Part shown: positions 15,614-21,762 of the stretch, piece by piece
Layout: each line of letters starts with the position of its first letter
Position numbering within the stretch: position 1 is the first letter of the stretch
NCBI GenBank assembly: GCA_964585245.1
Contig: CAZPCV010000023.1
Location: 1-22,683, forward strand
From: CAZEDL01 sp964585245
Lineage (GTDB): Bacteria; Patescibacteriota; Patescibacteriia; Magasanikbacterales; GWA2-37-8
Reading direction: 5' to 3'
DNA: 22,683 bases
Notes under the pieces: model-generated
What the model was told of the DNA's origin: nothing
The model's database searches: none
The model's input: only the letters and a program-made list of their open reading frames with translations
Made by a program: the position numbers and the translations under genes

Positions 15614-15658
15614 GGCTGGCGAGCGTGGGGTGAGGCGCTAGTCAGCCGAAGATTTTTT
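15614..15658 (+). terminator. Terminator after prmC
   Basis: GGCTGGCGAGCG (15614-15625) pairs with CGCTAGTCAGCC (15636-15647) with one mismatch and one wobble pair. A T-run (15653-15658) follows five bases later. It overlaps the stop codon of the convergent aminotransferase-like gene by two bases. Confidence 0.6.
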
Positions 15659-16676
15659 ATTTTGCTTCCCTCATCCACCCACGCGTGTCGGGTAGCCGAC
15701 CCGTGAAGATGCCGTCCATCATCCGACCAAGTTCACACGCGACCTCCATCTGCGCGGTTGGGAATTCATAAACCCGCCCTTCGTGACTGACCTGCGTCAC
15801 GAGCTGGATGCCCGCTGCAGTACCCGTCACCCACACTTCAATCGCCTCACCGAGAAGCTCATGAAGCGAACGGTCCACTTCGTGCACCGGCAAACCGAGT
15901 TCCTCACGAGCCAGAGTGATGGTGATGTAACGACGGGTTCCACGCAGCACCGTATTGTCGTTGAGAGAAGGCGTGAAGATGCCAGCGGGAGTACGGACGA
16001 AGAAGTGCGCCGCCGTAATCTCCTGAGGGCAACAGCCATCGGGCTTGAGGAAGAGGACCTCATTAAAACCCTGCTGGCGGGCCAATCGCCGGATGCGGCC
16101 AGCCTTGCCATAGTGCTGACCGAGCTTCACGTGCCCACCCCCACCCTCGACCGAACGCTTGAAGGCGCTAGTTACGATTCTGAGGGGGTGCGCGTAATAC
16201 GCGCCCACCGGCGAAGTGGCGATCGACAGACACTGGACCGTGCGCCGGTCGATATCGAGACCGTCCTCGATTTCAATCACCAGTGGGCGGAGATACATGG
16301 ACCCGGCCATGGTGTTGCGGTTGGCTGCGATGGCGCGGAGCACGGCCTGAGGGTAGTAGCCCGGCGGAAAAGGCGTCACGCCCTCCCACTCGAGCCCTTC
16401 CAGCATCCGAGCCTCGTTGAGATTCAAAACGGGCACCAGGCATCGCCCATCGTCAGTACCATAAGCACGAACACCATCGATCACAGAGGGCGAGCCATAG
16501 CTCCCCGTAGAGGAGAGTGGGCTCACGCCGATAAACTGGAACGGAATGATTCCACCAGGCTGCCACACTCCGTTGTGGCACTCGGCATAGAACATCCGGT
16601 GTCCCACCCGATCACCGAATCCTGGCTTATCATAATTGATCTCGCGACCACGGCCATCGTGAGTGGAAAGCGTCAT
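15657..16676 (-). CDS. Branched-chain amino acid aminotransferase-like PLP enzyme (class IV), GC-rich
   Basis: From ATG 16676 the protein has 339 residues. A GGAGGG SD lies 4 nt before this ATG and rules out the in-frame TTG at 16688. Fold-type IV motifs occur in order: MFYAECHNGVWQPG, IDGVRAYGTDDGR, SMYLRPLVIEIED, SIATSPVGAYYAHP, GHVKLGQHYGKAG with the PLP lysine K184 and Y189, QEITAAHFF with E219, and the phosphate-binding turn LRGTRRYI. Typical BCATs have Asn before the tyrosine and a Thr and Asn in the E-V-G-T-M-N motif. Here these are His188, Ala and His, so the substrate may differ from Leu/Ile/Val. One 60-nt line counted by hand is 67% GC, against about 40% in a sample line of uvrC. 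No other amino-acid synthesis gene is in the window. Transfer is likely, and the function is probably transamination. Confidence 0.85.
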   Translation of the reverse strand: MTLSTHDGRGREINYDKPGFGDRVGHRMFYAECHNGVWQPGGIIPFQFIGVSPLSSTGSYGSPSVIDGVRAYGTDDGRCLVPVLNLNEARMLEGLEWEGVTPFPPGYYPQAVLRAIAANRNTMAGSMYLRPLVIEIEDGLDIDRRTVQCLSIATSPVGAYYAHPLRIVTSAFKRSVEGGGGHVKLGQHYGKAGRIRRLARQQGFNEVLFLKPDGCCPQEITAAHFFVRTPAGIFTPSLNDNTVLRGTRRYITITLAREELGLPVHEVDRSLHELLGEAIEVWVTGTAAGIQLVTQVSHEGRVYEFPTAQMEVACELGRMMDGIFTGRLPDTRGWMREAK

Positions 16677-16680
16677 GGGT

Positions 16681-16686
16681 CCCTCC
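16681..16686 (-). promoter_or_regulatory. Shine-Dalgarno site of the aminotransferase-like gene
   Basis: GGAGGG on the minus strand, 4 nt before ATG 16676. It decides the start and is exceptional here, as nearly all surrounding genes lack an SD. I found no convincing promoter in the roughly 95-nt AT-rich leader behind it. Confidence 0.8.
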
Positions 16687-16780
16687 AAGATCTGTTTTTC
16701 AGCTTCTGACCAATGAACAGAAAAATTATTTTCTCCTCACAGCTTAGAATCTGTCGTTTAAAAGAACTAATTACAATAAA

Positions 16781-16802
16781 AAACACCGCCGAAGCGGTGT
16801 TT
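16781..16802 (-). terminator. Intrinsic terminator of rplY
   Basis: On the minus strand an 8-9 bp stem AACACCGC/GCGGTGTT capped by a stable TTCG loop is followed by TTTTATT. It lies about 95 nt past the rplY stop, and the stretch between holds no gene. Confidence 0.9.
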
Positions 16803-16898
16803 GTTTTTAGGGTATAAAAACTAGCACTGCTTCGGCGGGCAGGTAATAATGCAGGAAATAATGGCGCGCAGGCTAGTAACCATAAAAATGATATGTTG

Positions 16899-17603
16899 TT
16901 ATTTCTTTTCGGCTGGTTTCTTGTCTTCAGCTTTGGCCTTATCATCGCCACCTTCAGCAGTTTCCTCATCTTCTTTCTTCTTGGCAGAAGATTCAATCTT
17001 CGAGAGATCAACTGCAGCCGAACCTTTTTCATCCAGGGCTTTAAGTTCTTCTTCGCTCAGAGCCGGAGTGGCTTTGGCTACCAAATCAGTAGCTTTGGCA
17101 CTGATAATTTCTACACCAGTTGGCAATGCGATATCTTTTACTTTGATTGCATCTTCGTAGGTGTTAAGGCCAGACAAATCGATAGTAAGGGTAGATACCA
17201 AATCCTTCGGCAAACAACGCACCTGTACGCTGGTAAGGTTTGTAACGAGGGTGCCACCCAACGCTTTGACAACCGGGGGCTCGCCAGTGAATTTAAGCTC
17301 AACTGTGGCGGTCATGAGTTTGTTCATGTCGATACGGCGCAAATCCACATGGATCATACGGTCGCTCACCGGATCATATTGCACATCCTGTACCAGTACT
17401 TTACCGGCATCTTTGCCATCGATACTCAAGTCGATCAAACTCGCTTCACCAGCTTGGCGGTATAATTTCAAAAATTGCGGATAATCTATCGCTACGGAAT
17501 CCGGAGCGGCAGTACCCCCGTATACTACGGCAGGCAAATGGCCTTGAGCTCTGGTTTTATCTCCACCGAGCGTGCGTTTCAGCGCTGACAACGAAAACGT
17601 CAT
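16899..17603 (-). CDS. rplY: Large ribosomal subunit protein bL25 (long TL5/CTC form)
   Basis: Binds 5S rRNA in the large subunit. 234 residues. The N-terminal L25 domain (about 1-90) contains RAQGHLPAVVYGG, VLVQDVQYDPVSDRMIHVDL and the end of the first beta-barrel. The CTC C-terminal domain (about 95-190) contains PPVVKALGGTL, EVRCLPKDL-like VQVRCLPKDL and DIALPTGVEII. A Lys/Glu/Ala-rich tail covers the last 45 residues. The ATG overlaps the TGA stop of the upstream zinc-ribbon gene (ATGA), so translation is probably coupled. Only a weak AAGG lies close to the start. A TTCG-loop terminator follows. Confidence 0.95.
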   Translation of the reverse strand: MTFSLSALKRTLGGDKTRAQGHLPAVVYGGTAAPDSVAIDYPQFLKLYRQAGEASLIDLSIDGKDAGKVLVQDVQYDPVSDRMIHVDLRRIDMNKLMTATVELKFTGEPPVVKALGGTLVTNLTSVQVRCLPKDLVSTLTIDLSGLNTYEDAIKVKDIALPTGVEIISAKATDLVAKATPALSEEELKALDEKGSAAVDLSKIESSAKKKEDEETAEGGDDKAKAEDKKPAEKK

Positions 17604-17956
17604 ACACCTTTTTCTGTTAAAAGTAAACTATTAAAAAAAGTATTATTCTGCATTTGCTGGTAACCCGCGATCATTTCATTCACCGTAATAGGACTCGCTT
17701 GATACAGGCGTTTGGTATCAGTGAGACTAAGATCGGTAATCATACCAACCGAGCTAAGTCCAGAGCCCATCTGCAAAATCATGGCCATAAAGTAGCTCCG
17801 GCAGCGCTCGCAGGTAATATGAACTAAACTAGCGCTCTCATTCTTGGCGCACAGATTAGCGTTGGCGGCCTTGTAAATTTCCCCACAAATGGGGCATTTA
17901 TTCATGAATTGTAAGGCCTCACGCCAGGAATCGGGTTGTCTTCGGGGTGATTGCAT
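17600..17956 (-). CDS. Zinc-ribbon protein of unknown function, coupled to rplY
   Basis: 118 residues. A treble-clef or zinc-ribbon arrangement is visible: CPIC (21-24), C36, HITCERC (H46, C49, C52). It is followed by a conserved-looking segment, GLSSVGMITDLSLTDTKRLYQASPITVNEMI. I recall similar CPR proteins with a CPxC, an H-x-T-C-x-x-C and an 'S-x-G-[ML]-x-TDL' segment, but could not check this. ATG 17956 is chosen because the promoter at 17968-17996 puts the mRNA start almost on it. M18 (17905) is an alternative. The gene ends in the only TGA stop of the window, inside an ATGA overlap with rplY. A role with ribosome assembly is a guess from context. Confidence 0.82.
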   Translation of the reverse strand: MQSPRRQPDSWREALQFMNKCPICGEIYKAANANLCAKNESASLVHITCERCRSYFMAMILQMGSGLSSVGMITDLSLTDTKRLYQASPITVNEMIAGYQQMQNNTFFNSLLLTEKGV

Positions 17957-17967
17957 AAGGCAAAATC

Positions 17968-17996
17968 ATACTAATGTATTAAAACGGCTCTGTCAA
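17968..17996 (-). promoter_or_regulatory. Promoter for the zinc-ribbon/rplY pair
   Basis: Minus-strand TTGACA (17991-17996), 17-nt spacer, TAGTAT (17968-17973). The start near 17961 would leave a leader of about five bases before ATG 17956, so the mRNA is close to leaderless. Confidence 0.6.
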
Positions 17997-18002
17997 GCCT
18001 TC

Positions 18003-18470
18003 TTACGGCAATTTCTGCACATCTGCCAAAATCTGGGCCGCATGTTCGGAGGGCTTCACGCTGTCGTAATGAGCCGCAATTTTTCCTTCTTTATCTATTA
18101 AAAACGACTCACGCTTGGTGCCTTGGTATTCTCGACCCATAAATTTCTTCAGGCCCCAGACACCGTACTGGTTCACCACCTGTTTTTGCTCATCACTTAG
18201 CAAAATAAAAGGCAGCTCGAATTTGGCGGCAAACTTGGCGTGACTTTTCACACTGTCGGTACTAATACCGAATACTATAATACCCTGCTTGGTAAATTCT
18301 GCCCAACTATCACGGATAGTGCAGGCTTCGGTGGTGCAACCTGGGGTGTCGTCTTTGGGATAAAAGTAAATCAAGACGATTTTGCCCTTATAATCGCTTA
18401 AACTATGCATTTTTCCGGTCTGATCGGGAAGGGAAAATTGTGGTGCCGCGCTACCAATTGAGAGAGTCAT
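18003..18470 (-). CDS. bcp: Thiol peroxidase of the Bcp/PrxQ type
   Basis: Reduces hydrogen peroxide and organic peroxides using thiols. 155 residues, normal length. The peroxiredoxin core is YFYPKDDTPGCTTEACTIRD, with peroxidatic C45 and resolving C50 five residues later, as in atypical two-cysteine Bcp. WGLKKFMGREYQGTKRESFLID follows with the conserved Arg. ATG 18470 gives the usual family N-terminus (SIGSAAPQFSLPDQTG). It has its own promoter at 18492-18520 and a palindrome in its short leader. No SD. Confidence 0.95.
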   Translation of the reverse strand: MTLSIGSAAPQFSLPDQTGKMHSLSDYKGKIVLIYFYPKDDTPGCTTEACTIRDSWAEFTKQGIIVFGISTDSVKSHAKFAAKFELPFILLSDEQKQVVNQYGVWGLKKFMGREYQGTKRESFLIDKEGKIAAHYDSVKPSEHAAQILADVQKLP

Positions 18471-18472
18471 AC

Positions 18473-18485
18473 ACGAAATTTTCGT
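18473..18485. promoter_or_regulatory. Palindrome at the bcp transcription start
   Basis: ACGAAA and TTTCGT arms around one base, located between the predicted start (about 18485) and the bcp ATG. It could be a small operator or a leader hairpin that occludes the start codon. Confidence 0.4.
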
Positions 18486-18491
18486 CTAGGA

Positions 18492-18520
18492 AGTATACCA
18501 AGGAAAAATAAATCTGACAA
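18492..18520 (-). promoter_or_regulatory. bcp promoter
   Basis: Minus-strand TTGTCA (18515-18520), 17-nt spacer, TATACT (18492-18497). The leader would be about 15 nt. Confidence 0.7.
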
Positions 18521-18554
18521 CCGATCCAACAGTAATTTAATACTGTGAAAATTA

Positions 18555-18583
18555 TTGACAAAATTATAAAAAAAGCGTAAAAA
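18555..18583 (+). promoter_or_regulatory. Promoter for the seven-helix membrane protein
   Basis: TTGACA (18555-18560), 17-nt spacer, TAAAAA (18578-18583). The region is AT-rich, which raises the chance of a fortuitous match, but the spacing is exact and the start would be about 16 nt before the TTG codon. Confidence 0.55.
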
Positions 18584-18594
18584 CTCAATAAATC

Positions 18595-18600
18595 AGGGGA
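18595..18600 (+). promoter_or_regulatory. Shine-Dalgarno site of the membrane protein gene
   Basis: AGGGGA, 5 nt before the TTG start at 18606. It supports this non-ATG start in a frame that otherwise has no upstream ATG. Confidence 0.65.
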
Positions 18601-18605
18601 AAAAG

Positions 18606-19292
18606 TTGAAAAAAAGAAAGAAAAAAAGAAAAAAGAGTAACCGGCTGGGGCAGCGGCTGCCCCAGCTACTGGTCTTGATCGCGGTGTTGTGTGCCACCGC
18701 GACCTTCGCCGCCCAGGCCTGGCGGCTGTGGCACACCGTCGAGGGGCAGCTAGCCGCCATGCCCCTCATTTCCACATTTTACCTGGTGCTTTTTCTGGGT
18801 TTGGCCACCCAGAATAAATCGCCAGGCGGCCGCTTCAGGGGGGCGGCCAAAATTTACCTACTGTCGCTTTTATTCCAGCTGGCCCAGCTGGCGATCACCG
18901 TACGCCACCCCGCGTACCACTGGTCGCCCAGTGAAACCTATACGCTCGCCCTGGCCGGTGGGGCCACGGCGATTGTATTTGGCTGGGCCGCCCTCTCGGG
19001 ACGGGGTGTCAAGCACCCTGTCCCCAGCGCCATCATGGCGATGGTGCTGACCGCGGCTCCTCAACTCATGTTCGCACGATCAATCGGGCTGCATGGGGGC
19101 GGGGGCCTCGCGGGGTGGGCGGTAATCTTCAGCAATGTCGCGCTGGGGGCGCGGCTACTGAAGATCTGGAGCGAGGGCCAGCTGGAGGGTTGGCCTGTAA
19201 CACGTCGCTGGCACATGGCCAGCGAACTCGTCAACGCCGCCACGTGGTGGACGGCGTGCGCCACCTGGGGGTGGTGGCGTTTCTACTCCTAG
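18606..19292 (+). CDS. Hypothetical seven-helix membrane protein, GC-rich
   Basis: 228 residues starting at TTG. A strongly basic N-terminus of mostly Lys and Arg (1-18) should stay in the cytoplasm. About seven hydrophobic segments follow: 18-38, 52-68, 80-99, 111-130, 138-158, 165-186 and 203-224. The last is very rich in Trp (ATWWTACATWGWWRFYS). I recognise no family and no catalytic motif, and the Gly-rich loop GLHGGGGLAG (161-170) is notable. A sample 60-nt line counted by hand is 68% GC, unlike the neighbours. It stands alone on the plus strand between two minus-strand genes, with its own promoter, SD and terminator, so it behaves as an independent cassette, probably acquired. Confidence 0.8.
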   Translation: MKKRKKKRKKSNRLGQRLPQLLVLIAVLCATATFAAQAWRLWHTVEGQLAAMPLISTFYLVLFLGLATQNKSPGGRFRGAAKIYLLSLLFQLAQLAITVRHPAYHWSPSETYTLALAGGATAIVFGWAALSGRGVKHPVPSAIMAMVLTAAPQLMFARSIGLHGGGGLAGWAVIFSNVALGARLLKIWSEGQLEGWPVTRRWHMASELVNAATWWTACATWGWWRFYS

Positions 19293-19302
19293 CACCACAC
19301 AA

Positions 19303-19332
19303 AAGCCGCCTCGATGGATATCGGGGCGGCTT
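19303..19332 (+). terminator. Terminator after the membrane protein gene
   Basis: AAGCCGCCTCGAT (19303-19315) pairs with ATCGGGGCGGCTT (19320-19332), 13 bp with one wobble and a GGAT loop. The T-run comes about six bases after the stem (ATTTTTTATT). Confidence 0.75.
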
Positions 19333-19354
19333 CTTCATTTTTTATTAAAAAATT

Positions 19355-20050
19355 TTACTGCTGCGTCGCCCAAAAAGTCGCGACGATAGCCGCCGTTTCG
19401 GCTTTCAAAATAGTAGGGCCAAGACTAACAACCTGCAATTTCATTCCCCGGGCTAATTCCACTTCCCGTTCACTCCACCCGCCTTCGGGGCCCACAAAAA
19501 GATTAATGGTAGAATTACTTATTCTCACCCCGGATAGTGACTGACCCTCGGGAGCAAAAAAAATCGCTTCACCTTTTTCACACGCCAGTTGCAGGGCAGC
19601 GGGTAAAGCCAGCGGTTCAGACAACTCTGGCACAAAAAAACGCTCACTCTGCTCGGCTGCTTCACGCATAATAGTTTCTAAACGCTCACGTTTAAAGCCT
19701 TGTTTTATCGTACGTTCGGTAAGGAGCGGCACAATTTTTGTCACCCCAAGCTCGGTGGCCTTTTCTACTACCCATTCAACATTACTACGTTTTAGAAGCG
19801 CGCAATACAAAATAATGTCCCGAGATATCATTTCTTTTTTTCGCTCTCGCACCACCGCGTGCATGGTATTTTTTTTATAACCGACAATTTCGGCCAACAC
19901 TTTCTCGCCCGCTCCATTGCCAAGCGCTATCACTTCGCCAGCGGACAAGCGTAGCACTGATTGTAATTGATGAGATAGAACCCGGTCGTCAATCCGAAGG
20001 TTGTCAGTACTGATATTAAATTTTCCAATAAAATGATGGATTTTTTTCAT
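19355..20050 (-). CDS. rsmE: 16S rRNA (uracil-1498-N3)-methyltransferase RsmE
   Basis: SPOUT-class methyltransferase acting on U1498 of 16S rRNA. 231 residues from ATG 20050. An in-frame TTG at 20071 would add residues encoded by repeat DNA and is rejected. The PUA-like N-terminal domain contains HHFIGKFN and LRLSAGEVIALGNGAGE. WVVEKATELGVTKIVPLLTERT and EQSERFFVPEL mark the family. The knot has LFVGPEGGWSEREVELA and SLGPTILKAETAAIVATFWA for SAM binding. It lies 47 nt after uvrC in the same orientation, behind the nested palindrome. No SD. Confidence 0.95.
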   Translation of the reverse strand: MKKIHHFIGKFNISTDNLRIDDRVLSHQLQSVLRLSAGEVIALGNGAGEKVLAEIVGYKKNTMHAVVRERKKEMISRDIILYCALLKRSNVEWVVEKATELGVTKIVPLLTERTIKQGFKRERLETIMREAAEQSERFFVPELSEPLALPAALQLACEKGEAIFFAPEGQSLSGVRISNSTINLFVGPEGGWSEREVELARGMKLQVVSLGPTILKAETAAIVATFWATQQ

Positions 20051-20055
20051 AGACA

Positions 20056-20140
20056 AAGGAACATGGAACAAGTAACAAAGAACAACGAAAGGGAGGACTA
20101 CTTTCGCAGGTTTCCCCTTGTTCTATGTTCCTTGTTCCTT
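20056..20140. repeat. Nested palindrome of GGAACAA-type units at the uvrC/rsmE junction
   Basis: Outer arms 20056-20072 (AAGGAACATGGAACAAG) and 20117-20133 are inverted copies with one non-Watson-Crick position. Inner arms CGAAAG (20086-20091) and CTTTCG (20101-20106) form a second stem. Further GGAACAA-type units extend to about 20140. The element covers the uvrC stop codon and encodes the last residues of UvrC (RNKEHRTRGN). Confidence 0.7.
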
Positions 20141-21390
20141 AATAATCGCTTACTCCGATTAAATGTAATCGCAAACCGATGTGCTTCGTCACGCACCCGA
20201 ATCAAGAGCGGTAAAAATCGTGAGGCAAACAGAGCTGTCTCGGGCCGTTTATCGCCCAGAATCACATCATTACGTTTGCGCTCCGGGCCTTTGGCCAGTC
20301 CAATTACCGGCACAGTCACGTTACGGCTGGCAAGCGTTGCCACCGCACGATGCACTTGAGGCCGCCCGCCATCGATGAGAAAAATATTTGGTAACGGCCA
20401 CTCGCTATGATTCAATCGGCGTTCTAATACTTCAGCCAAACAATCCACATCACTCTGCCCCTGGACTGTTTTGATAGTAAATTTTCGATACTGACTTTTG
20501 ACTGGGCCTGATTCATCAAACACTACCATACTCCCCACTTTATCCGTGTTGCCTAAATTAGAAATATCATACCCTTCGATTCGCATCGGGCCAGCGCCGA
20601 GCCGATGTGGCAGCGGAAACACGTCGCGCATAAAACTATCATTAATAAGCGCGATATCATGAATTCGTTGCAACGCCATAATTTGATCTCGCAAACGCGA
20701 GGCCAGTTCAAACTGCTCAACTTTGGCAAACTGTTGCATCTGTTTTTCGAGCGAGCTAATAACGCGTTTTTTTTCGCCCTGCAAAAACAAAGTCAGTGGA
20801 GCGATGACACGAGCACGATACTGAGCCGAGCTGATTTCGCCCGTGCAGACCCCCAAACATTGCCCCATTTCACGGTAGAGGCAGGGGCGAGTACGCGCTG
20901 GCTCGCAATCGGAAATAAAAAAAAGCCGCCGCAGTAATTTAAGCGCCGCTTTGGTATTAAGCCCAGGATAGGGCCCGAAAATGGCCGAATATTTTTGTTT
21001 GGCTTCGCTGCCGGTCAGAAGCGATAAGTCGTGCTGACGCACCGAACGTAGACGCGGAAAGACTTCTTTGGTTAAGACCAGATAATTCCAGCTCTTGTCA
21101 TCTTTGCCCAGCACATTGTATTTGGGTTGATTTTTTTTGATCCAGATAGATTCGAGAATTACGGCTTCGAGCACCGAATCGGTGGTATGGGTATCGATCC
21201 GCTCTACTTCGTGAATCATTTCTTCTATCGGCCGCGGCGTGCGTGCCCCCCGAAAATAACTGCCCACCCGCTGCTTGAGGGACGTGGCTTTGCCAACATA
21301 AATAAGCTCGCCCAGGGCGCTATAAAATAAATAAATACCCGGGCTATCGGGTAAATGTAGTTGTTGAACGAAGGCCGAAGTTAATGGCAT
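20098..21390 (-). CDS. uvrC: UvrABC excinuclease subunit C, short form
   Basis: The dual-incision nuclease of nucleotide excision repair. 430 residues, against about 600 in most bacteria. Present in order: GIY-YIG domain (GIY 18-20, YVG 31-33, for the 3' cut), a four-cysteine cluster C162, C170, C178, C182 fitting the UvrC iron-sulfur site, a UVR segment (EKQMQQFAKVEQFELASRLRDQ), and the RNase H-like 5' nuclease with EGYDISNLG, SDVDCLAEVLERR, FLIDGGRPQV and RVRDEAHRFAITF. The C-terminal helix-hairpin-helix DNA-binding domain is missing, and rsmE follows 47 nt later, leaving no room for a frameshifted remnant. The last 12-15 residues come from repeat DNA. The ATG has an extended -10 placed for a leaderless mRNA. 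Confidence 0.95.
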   Translation of the reverse strand: MPLTSAFVQQLHLPDSPGIYLFYSALGELIYVGKATSLKQRVGSYFRGARTPRPIEEMIHEVERIDTHTTDSVLEAVILESIWIKKNQPKYNVLGKDDKSWNYLVLTKEVFPRLRSVRQHDLSLLTGSEAKQKYSAIFGPYPGLNTKAALKLLRRLFFISDCEPARTRPCLYREMGQCLGVCTGEISSAQYRARVIAPLTLFLQGEKKRVISSLEKQMQQFAKVEQFELASRLRDQIMALQRIHDIALINDSFMRDVFPLPHRLGAGPMRIEGYDISNLGNTDKVGSMVVFDESGPVKSQYRKFTIKTVQGQSDVDCLAEVLERRLNHSEWPLPNIFLIDGGRPQVHRAVATLASRNVTVPVIGLAKGPERKRNDVILGDKRPETALFASRFLPLLIRVRDEAHRFAITFNRSKRLLRNKEHRTRGNLRK

Positions 21391-21398
21391 ATGAAATT

Positions 21399-21407
21399 AG
21401 TATAGCA
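21399..21407 (-). promoter_or_regulatory. Extended -10 promoter of uvrC (leaderless)
   Basis: Minus-strand TGCTATACT; no good -35 at 17 nt. Only 8 nt separate the -10 from the uvrC ATG, so the mRNA would begin at or within two bases of the start codon. Confidence 0.6.
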
Positions 21408-21455
21408 TACTGCCAATTTTTTTTATAAAAAATCGTATATCAACTGACACTATTT

Positions 21456-21638
21456 CCGAACGCCTACTGAGCGACGCCATCTGGCCACAATGAGGAGTCG
21501 CGGTCCTCGCGGAGGGGTGCTGCTGTTTGAGCCCGCAGGCGAGTTCAGCGCCCCAGTGACGACGAATTGTTGGCAGTGGCGGAGCGAAGTATTAGTTCGG
21601 TGGTTTTTTGGTTACTTTTTTGCCATCAAAAAAGTGAC
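21456..21638 (+). repeat. Structured dispersed repeat, copy B
   Basis: Same parts as copy A at 7708-7891, same orientation: closing CCGAAC (21456-21461)/GTTCGG (21595-21600), the stretch GCGACGCCATCTGGCCACA, stem GGGGTGCTG (21514-21522)/CAGCGCCCC (21546-21554), and terminal hairpin GTTACTTTTTTG (21611-21622)/CAAAAAAGTGAC (21627-21638). The central stem differs from copy A by paired changes that keep base pairing. It fills much of the gap between uvrC and the lipoprotein gene. Confidence 0.85.
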
Positions 21639-21696
21639 AACTAACTTTCCTCACCTCAATCATCTTGCAAGAAGATAACTTAGGTAGGGGCTGGAT

Positions 21697-21749
21697 GGCA
21701 CGCGAGGCGTGCCTAGGGTAGCCGCCTCACTCTCCAGCGAGAAGTGAGG
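21697..21749. other. Hairpins in the lipoprotein 3' region
   Basis: A perfect 7-bp hairpin GGCACGC/GCGTGCC with a 3-nt loop (21697-21713), and CCTCACT (21725-21731)/AGTGAGG (21743-21749) with a 3-bp inner extension. Neither is followed by a T-run on either strand, so they are not typical intrinsic terminators, although they may protect the mRNA 3' end. I see no gene in 21391-21762. Confidence 0.45.
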
Positions 21750-21762
21750 GGCGGGGGGTCGG

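Noticed and set aside
16677..16688. TTG start (16688) for the aminotransferase-like gene, and likewise TTG 22440 for the lipoprotein
   Set aside because: In both cases the TTG codon overlaps or abuts the SD (TTGGAGG), and an ATG follows at ideal spacing. The lipoprotein signal also fits the ATG.
15783..16709. Long open frame (308 codons) on the plus strand
   Set aside because: It is antisense to the aminotransferase-like gene. Its length follows from the high GC of that gene, and its translation shows no family motif, while the minus strand has a full set of PLP-enzyme motifs and an SD.
20041..20097. Remnant of the missing UvrC C-terminal domain after a frameshift
   Set aside because: Only 47 nt separate uvrC and rsmE, and they are repeat DNA. 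No helix-hairpin-helix sequence is visible in any frame.
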